The notes under the pieces: model-generated
Databases searched by the model: none
What the model saw: only the letters and a program-made list of their open reading frames with translations
Told to the model about the DNA's origin: nothing
In this document: positions 22,540 through 26,372 of the stretch, piece by piece
Position numbering within the stretch: position 1 is the first letter of the stretch
How the letters are laid out: every line of letters begins with the position of its first letter
Made by a program: the position numbers and the translations under genes
Source: DASXMX01 sp036794395
GTDB lineage: Bacteria; Planctomycetota; Phycisphaerae; Tepidisphaerales; Tepidisphaeraceae
Assembly: GCA_036794395.1 (NCBI GenBank)
Contig: DAIRGS010000065.1
Coordinates: forward strand, 1 to 26,372
Direction of reading: 5' to 3'
Length of the DNA: 26,372 bases

Positions 22540-23190
22540 TTGTTCTTTAGGCAGCGCCATGGTCGTTGGACCGGCCACCGGATACCGAATCGGCCAAGTT
22601 CCGGCCGCGGCTTGATTGAGGATCGCCTTCGCCTGTGCGGAATTCAGAAACTTAACATCACCATCAACAAACAGGACATTCATTCCATCGGCATGATTGG
22701 CGAGCGGCTCATAGAGAAGCACGGTGTCATTTGGGGCATCAGTGGTGAGGCCTTTGCCAACGTAAATGTAGGAGATGAGTTTCTGCTGTCGCAGCGCGGC
22801 GAACAGGGCGGGAGTGGCACGCTCCGATTGATGACCGTATTCAGCTGTTGGACATATAAGGGTATCTCCCGAGAGCTCTTGCGCAACTGCAAAGCTATCA
22901 ATGTCGTCCGCGAAGCGGCCATTGTGATTATTGGCTTCCATAATCGCCGCCATGCCAAGTTGCCTCATGTTACGAAGGCATTCAATCCGGGGAGATCTTT
23001 CGTGGTGGTTCTGATTGAAATACCGGAGGATCGAGGAGGCTCCGAAAAGGAGCGGGACTACGGCGCCAACGATCACGGCGAGTCGTAGCAGCGCGTGCCG
23101 GCCGTCGGACTTGTCGCGGCCGTACTCGATGGATGCCGGTGTCTTTGGCAACGCACCATCGGGGGGCGAATGGTGGAGATCGGATTGCAT
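22537..23190 (-). CDS. Membrane-anchored H-X9-DG protein, paralogue 2
   Basis: This encodes 217 aa. The transmembrane helix is at about 34-52 (LLRLAVIVGAVVPLLFG). The extracytoplasmic part then shows CLRNMRQLGMAAIMEANNHN, ICPTA, SYIYVGKGLT and YEPLANHADGMNVLFVDG, where His and DG are separated by exactly nine residues. The glycine-rich prepilin signal is absent. It is 104 bp upstream of paralogue 1 and in the same direction. The ATG at 23190 has only a weak purine stretch upstream. Function unknown. Confidence 0.78.
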   Translation of the reverse strand: MQSDLHHSPPDGALPKTPASIEYGRDKSDGRHALLRLAVIVGAVVPLLFGASSILRYFNQNHHERSPRIECLRNMRQLGMAAIMEANNHNGRFADDIDSFAVAQELSGDTLICPTAEYGHQSERATPALFAALRQQKLISYIYVGKGLTTDAPNDTVLLYEPLANHADGMNVLFVDGDVKFLNSAQAKAILNQAAAGTWPIRYPVAGPTTMALPKEQ

Positions 23191-23270
23191 CGAATTCTTT
23201 CAATCGACGTCAGGCAGTCTTGCGGCAATCGTACGTACCCCGCCGTCAAAGCTGCGCGCCTGCGCCATGA

Positions 23271-23498
23271 TCACTTGAGTATGTCCCAATCGTCAAGCGG
23301 GATGATTGGCTCACAAGGATCGTCAAAGCGTATTACGCTACCCTTGAGCAGTCGGCGAACCTCCTGGATCGTTAACTTCTTTGCCGGAGGCGCATCTACT
23401 TCCGCAACAACGACGCGAACATGCTGCCCTTCTGCGAATGGCAGATTAGACAGGACTAGCTTTCCACCTTGGACAATTGCGTCGTCAATGCGGTGCAT
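23271..23498 (-). CDS. Orphan antitoxin-like protein
   Basis: This encodes 75 aa. The start (IDDAIVQGGKLVLSNLPFAEGQ then HVRVVVAEVD) is the beta-rich pattern of small antitoxin-type DNA-binding proteins. It ends in a helix and a tail, LLKGSVIRFDDPCEPIIPLD, with a DDPxEP...DW ending typical of toxin-binding tails. No toxin gene follows on the same strand (the next gene is an H-X9-DG protein), so it appears to be an orphan. A TACAAT box 6 bp before the ATG suggests a leaderless or very short leader transcript. Family assignment is by resemblance only. Confidence 0.6.
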   Translation of the reverse strand: MHRIDDAIVQGGKLVLSNLPFAEGQHVRVVVAEVDAPPAKKLTIQEVRRLLKGSVIRFDDPCEPIIPLDDWDILK

Positions 23499-23504
23499 GG
23501 AATC

Positions 23505-23532
23505 ATTGTACGTTGCGGGAAAGCGATGTCAC
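23505..23532 (-). promoter_or_regulatory. Promoter of the antitoxin-like gene
   Basis: On the minus strand GTGACA (23532-23527) and TACAAT (23510-23505) are 16 bases apart. The predicted transcript start falls at about the ATG (23498). Confidence 0.45.
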
Positions 23533-23579
23533 CATGAACACTTCACTGGGTGACTGCAGTGAAATTATGGTTTTAACGG

Positions 23580-23714
23580 TTGACGGATCGGACGCAGATT
23601 GGTTGGGGGAATGTTTGGTGATTAATTTGGCGTTGTATGGGGTCGCGTTTAGGAGCAACGGGATGGGGGCGAATGAACGGCGGTCGCGCGAGGGGAGCTC
23701 GATCTTACCTCGAC
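23580..23714 (+). pseudogene. Decayed 3' fragment of a DUF2784 gene
   Basis: TTGACGGATCGGACGCAGAT and the following ~110 bases align with 21601-21735 inside the DUF2784 gene (GACGGATCGGATGCAGATTGG there). One-base differences shift the frame and create an in-frame TGA. The GTTTAGGAG and TCGCGCGA landmarks are kept in order. No intact frame or start remains. Confidence 0.65.
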
Positions 23715-23754
23715 CTAACACTGTTGGCCGCTCATCATACCCTCACTCATACCC

Positions 23755-24831
23755 TTACTTAGATGTACTACCCTTACTTCGCCAACGGGCCGCAGGCCCA
23801 CGTCCGTGGCATGTCACTTTGCCCGCGGCCCGCATCTGCGCCAGAAGTGTCCGAATCCATTCCCTACCCACGCCAGGACAATCGCGTTCGATATCCGTCA
23901 AACGGAAATCTCCGACCTGTCGCTTGACGGCTTCACGCACAATTTCCGCCTTGGCTCCTTTGGTGTCGGCAGTATCCCCCACTCGCAACTCAAACTCTCC
24001 ATACGCAGTTTTGAGAATGAACAAAATATGATTGATGAACGGCCATGGATTGTGTTTGCCTTCATGCCACCGCTGTGACGATTGCTCGAGCGTTTCGTAA
24101 TATCGCTGCTTGTTCTGCTCGATGATCCGTTCAAGGCTGATGTACCGACCCACTTCCATGCCGATGTGATAACACCCCAGCAACAGCAAGAGCCGTGACG
24201 CGCGCCCATTGCCATCGCGAAAGGGGTGGATGCATAAAAAATCCAGATTAAGAGCTGCCAGCGCTACCGGCCCCGCTGCCCATTTCTCGCGTGTGCAACC
24301 TTTCCATGCATTGATGAGGTCCTTCATTGCCTGGCGCGTTTGGGCCGCGGGTGTCGGGGTAAAGCGCACTGTCTGTCGGCCGTCGGAGTATTTTTCAATA
24401 ATGTCCGCATCCTTGAGCCGGTATCTCCCCGCGTCCCAAACCTCTCCACGTGACAGTTCATGCAGGCGTTTGATGGTCTTTTCGGAAACTTGCAATTTGT
24501 CACCCCGCGTATGAATCAGGTCCAGCGCGCGGCGATAACCCCGCACTTCCTCCTCGTCACGGTCTTTCAACGTCGGCTTGCCGAAAAGGACCGTCCCGAT
24601 GCGTTTCTGTTCAATCTCCACTCCCTCGATCCGGTTCGACGAAACCGCGCTCTCAATTAACGCGTGCTCGCGCAACACCTTTAGTCTCTGGGGCGACTGC
24701 TTTGTAAATAACTGCTGTCTTCCAATCGCCACCCCCAAGTCGTTCAAATACCAACCCACCGACGCTGGCAACGTCGTCAATCCCTTCGAGAATTGCTCGA
24801 GTGTTTTCATTGTCTTGTGGGTTTTGTACAT
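23755..24831 (-). CDS. Fic family protein (AMP-transferase type)
   Basis: This encodes 358 aa. The Fic motif HPFRDGNGRASR (202-213) is complete, with the catalytic His. An N-terminal inhibitory motif S65-N-R-I-E69-G (SxxxEG) lies before the core, the arrangement of Fic enzymes held inactive by their own N-terminal helix. Flap residues and the preceding helices look normal. The C-terminal ~45 residues (DFRLTDIERDCPGVGREWIR) form a winged-helix-like domain common in this group. Fic enzymes transfer AMP or related groups to Ser/Thr/Tyr of target proteins; the target here is unknown. It starts 23 bp after the upstream H-X9-DG gene. The start could also be the ATG at 24810. Confidence 0.9.
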   Translation of the reverse strand: MYKTHKTMKTLEQFSKGLTTLPASVGWYLNDLGVAIGRQQLFTKQSPQRLKVLREHALIESAVSSNRIEGVEIEQKRIGTVLFGKPTLKDRDEEEVRGYRRALDLIHTRGDKLQVSEKTIKRLHELSRGEVWDAGRYRLKDADIIEKYSDGRQTVRFTPTPAAQTRQAMKDLINAWKGCTREKWAAGPVALAALNLDFLCIHPFRDGNGRASRLLLLLGCYHIGMEVGRYISLERIIEQNKQRYYETLEQSSQRWHEGKHNPWPFINHILFILKTAYGEFELRVGDTADTKGAKAEIVREAVKRQVGDFRLTDIERDCPGVGREWIRTLLAQMRAAGKVTCHGRGPAARWRSKGSTSK

Positions 24832-24854
24832 CGCGCGTCGAAAAGTCTTGAGGT

Positions 24855-25508
24855 TTATTGCGATTTGCTGGAAGTGTGGGGCAATCGTACAGGAAATGTT
24901 CCATCCGCCGCCTGCTTGCGAATGGCTTCGGCGTCAGTCGCGTTGAGCCATTCGGCGTGGCCATCGACGCATAGCACGTTCATCCCGTGCACCTTCTCTC
25001 CGGATTTGAATTCGCTGGTGACGGACATGTCGTCATCGGCGTGATTGTTTGGTTGCTCATATAACATGACCGCATCCAATGGGCTGTTGGTGGTAAGGCC
25101 TTTGCCGACGTAGATGTACGACAGGTGGCCGGTTCGATGCAGGTTTGCGAGTGTTGCCTGGGTTGTTGGCCCGGAAGCCGCGGTGTCTTTGGAAGATGGG
25201 CAGATAAAGGCCTGGGGCGAGAGATCCTGGTGTTCGAGGATTGTGTCGAGATCATCGGGAAACTGCCCGGCGTGATCGTTGGCCCACATGATTGCGCCGA
25301 GGCCGATCTGTTTCATGTTGCTTTGGCAGTGAATGCGATTGGCTGCTTCCCGAGCACGATACGGGTGCGGCAGGATCACGCTAATAAATACGACGAGGAT
25401 TCCGGCAGCTACCAGGACTGGAACGATTAGCGATGAACGGCGTTTGAGCGGGAGCGAGTAGGTGGAATCTGATGGGCCGTACGGGAGCGAGGGTGTGTTG
25501 TGGCTCAT
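24855..25508 (-). CDS. Membrane-anchored H-X9-DG protein, paralogue 3
   Basis: This 217-aa protein starts at the ATG at 25508 after AGGAG; the frame upstream to 25628 lacks support. It has one transmembrane helix (about 27-45, SLIVPVLVAAGILVVFISVI) and then CQSNMKQIGLGAIMWANDHA, ICPSS, SYIYVGKGLT and GMNVLCVDGHAEWLN. An insertion of ~15 residues (SVTSEFKSGEKV) sits between the NH and MNV elements, so the usual His spacing is disrupted. It is followed by the Fic gene at 23 bp. Confidence 0.8.
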   Translation of the reverse strand: MSHNTPSLPYGPSDSTYSLPLKRRSSLIVPVLVAAGILVVFISVILPHPYRAREAANRIHCQSNMKQIGLGAIMWANDHAGQFPDDLDTILEHQDLSPQAFICPSSKDTAASGPTTQATLANLHRTGHLSYIYVGKGLTTNSPLDAVMLYEQPNNHADDDMSVTSEFKSGEKVHGMNVLCVDGHAEWLNATDAEAIRKQAADGTFPVRLPHTSSKSQ

Positions 25509-25624
25509 TGCGACTCCTCTAGGGCAGGGACATATCGACATATTGTAGACGGAATGGCATGGAGCCGGTTTCGGGTCAATCCGGTGAGGATCACTGGCAC
25601 GCGTTCGGCGAGACGGTTGCTTCG

Positions 25625-26372
25625 TCACGGCCGAGTGGGGTCGAGGCGGATCGGGCGTTTGCCTTTGAGGCGCTGCTCGAGAATGGTTTGGGCTTCATCG
25701 GCGTTGAGCCATTGCGAGTGGCCATCGGCGAAGAGGACGTTCATGCCTTCGCGGCTGTGATTGCCCAGCGGCTCGTAGAGGATGACGATTTTCGGATCGT
25801 TGGTGGCGCGCACGCCGGCGCCGACGTAGACGTAGGAGCAATGTTGGCCGGTGTTGATATCGGCGGCCATGCTTTCGGGGGGAGCGGCGGCGGGCGGGGT
25901 TTTGTTGTCGGAGGGACAGACGAATGCGCTGACACGCGGCGGAGGGGAGAGCTCGGCCAGATCGTCGAGCTGGCCGGGGAAGGCGTTGCCGTGGGTTTCA
26001 GCGTGGGACATGAGGGCGATTCCGAGATCCTTCATGTTGTCGGCGCACTGCACCCGCCGGGCGATTTCGCGGCCTTTGTTCGCGGCGGGGAGCATCACGA
26101 GAAACAGAAGGGGCGAGACAATCACCAGCGTGAACAACCCGGTGGCCAGGCCCACGACGGCAAGGCCCCGGCCGCCCATGCGTCGCTGGCGCGTTTGAAC
26201 GAGGCCGGGTATCGAGGTTGCGATCGCGGCGAGACTGCCGAGGGTCGGGAGGCAGAAGGACAGGATGCCCAGGATTAAACTTGCGACGGCCCAGCCACTG
26301 GTTTGGGTGGGGGCGGGCGGATACATGGCGCCCGCGTAGGCGGGATGCAGGCCGGGTGCGGCGGGGGGAAAG
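25625..26372 (-). CDS. H-X9-DG protein with DUF4190-like N-terminus, paralogue 4 (cut by the window edge)
   Basis: This has at least 249 codons and probably starts beyond the window. The frame stays open to the last base and upstream of the ATG at 26326 reads a Pro/Ala-rich stretch (FPPAAPGLHPAYAGA), normal for this family. A DUF4190-like double-helix region (SGWAVASLILGILSFCLPTL and GLAVVGLATGLF) replaces the simple anchor of the other paralogues and is followed by a third helix. The shared domain then follows: CADNMKDL, VCPSD, SYVYVGAGV, YEPLGNHSREGMNVLFADGHSQW. The His-to-DG spacing is ten residues. Function unknown. Confidence 0.8.
   Translation of the reverse strand, partial: FPPAAPGLHPAYAGAMYPPAPTQTSGWAVASLILGILSFCLPTLGSLAAIATSIPGLVQTRQRRMGGRGLAVVGLATGLFTLVIVSPLLFLVMLPAANKGREIARRVQCADNMKDLGIALMSHAETHGNAFPGQLDDLAELSPPPRVSAFVCPSDNKTPPAAAPPESMAADINTGQHCSYVYVGAGVRATNDPKIVILYEPLGNHSREGMNVLFADGHSQWLNADEAQTILEQRLKGKRPIRLDPTRP

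Noticed and set aside
24209..24946. Plus-strand frames opposite the Fic gene
   Set aside because: The Fic motifs on the minus strand fix the coding strand.
24620..25140. GGTTCGA strings suggesting tRNA T-arms
   Set aside because: They lie inside protein-coding genes and no acceptor or anticodon stems can be formed around them.

Overview
The window looks like draft-assembly sequence from a planctomycete (Planctomycetota, perhaps the Phycisphaerae side). The evidence is a set of family signatures: four membrane-anchored H-X9-DG proteins, a giant secreted propeller/HEAT/cytochrome-c (PVC-type heme-binding) protein beside an SGNH hydrolase, and several small membrane proteins ending in a CxxCxYxLxGNxSGxCPECG zinc ribbon. 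Two N runs (3489-3588 and 12975-12984) mark scaffold joins, and both lie inside repeats. I see no rRNA, tRNA or CRISPR array.

Layout. 0.1-2.7 kb: an exported coiled-coil protein and four zinc-ribbon membrane proteins; three of these run head to tail with 4-base start/stop overlaps. 2.8-3.75 kb: a REP-associated tyrosine transposase (RAYT) with 20-bp inverted ends and a 90-bp tandem duplication of its 5' end. 3.7-9.05 kb: an unrecognised gene, then a metal-efflux-type module: an ABC exporter broken by a frameshift, facing an RcnR/CsoR-family regulator and a His-rich P1B-type ATPase. One 22-bp operator with a C6 tract sits between the two directions. The module is bounded by imperfect ~160-bp direct repeats that carry the 3' end of the unrecognised gene. 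9.4-12.1 kb: a large secreted glycosidase-like protein.

12.1-13.1 kb: inverted-repeat (MITE-like) elements around a 43-aa amphipathic peptide gene. 13.1-18.0 kb: the SGNH-fold protein and the 1,122-aa heme protein. 18.0-20.6 kb: mostly non-coding, with long hairpin elements and a small mobile-looking cluster. That cluster holds a winged-helix protein with a coupled small ORF, and a ribbon-helix-helix protein divergent from an 81-aa gene; near-identical operator-like sequences cover both -10 boxes.

20.65-21.75 kb: an exported NTF2-like protein and a DUF2784 membrane protein. 21.8-26.37 kb: four H-X9-DG paralogues on the minus strand with an orphan antitoxin-like gene, a decayed DUF2784 copy and a Fic enzyme among them; the last paralogue runs off the right edge. 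The most coherent functional unit is the sensor/operator/ATPase/ABC module. The sensor carries the four RcnR metal-ligand positions (H3, C35, H60, H64), which favours metal sensing over formaldehyde sensing.
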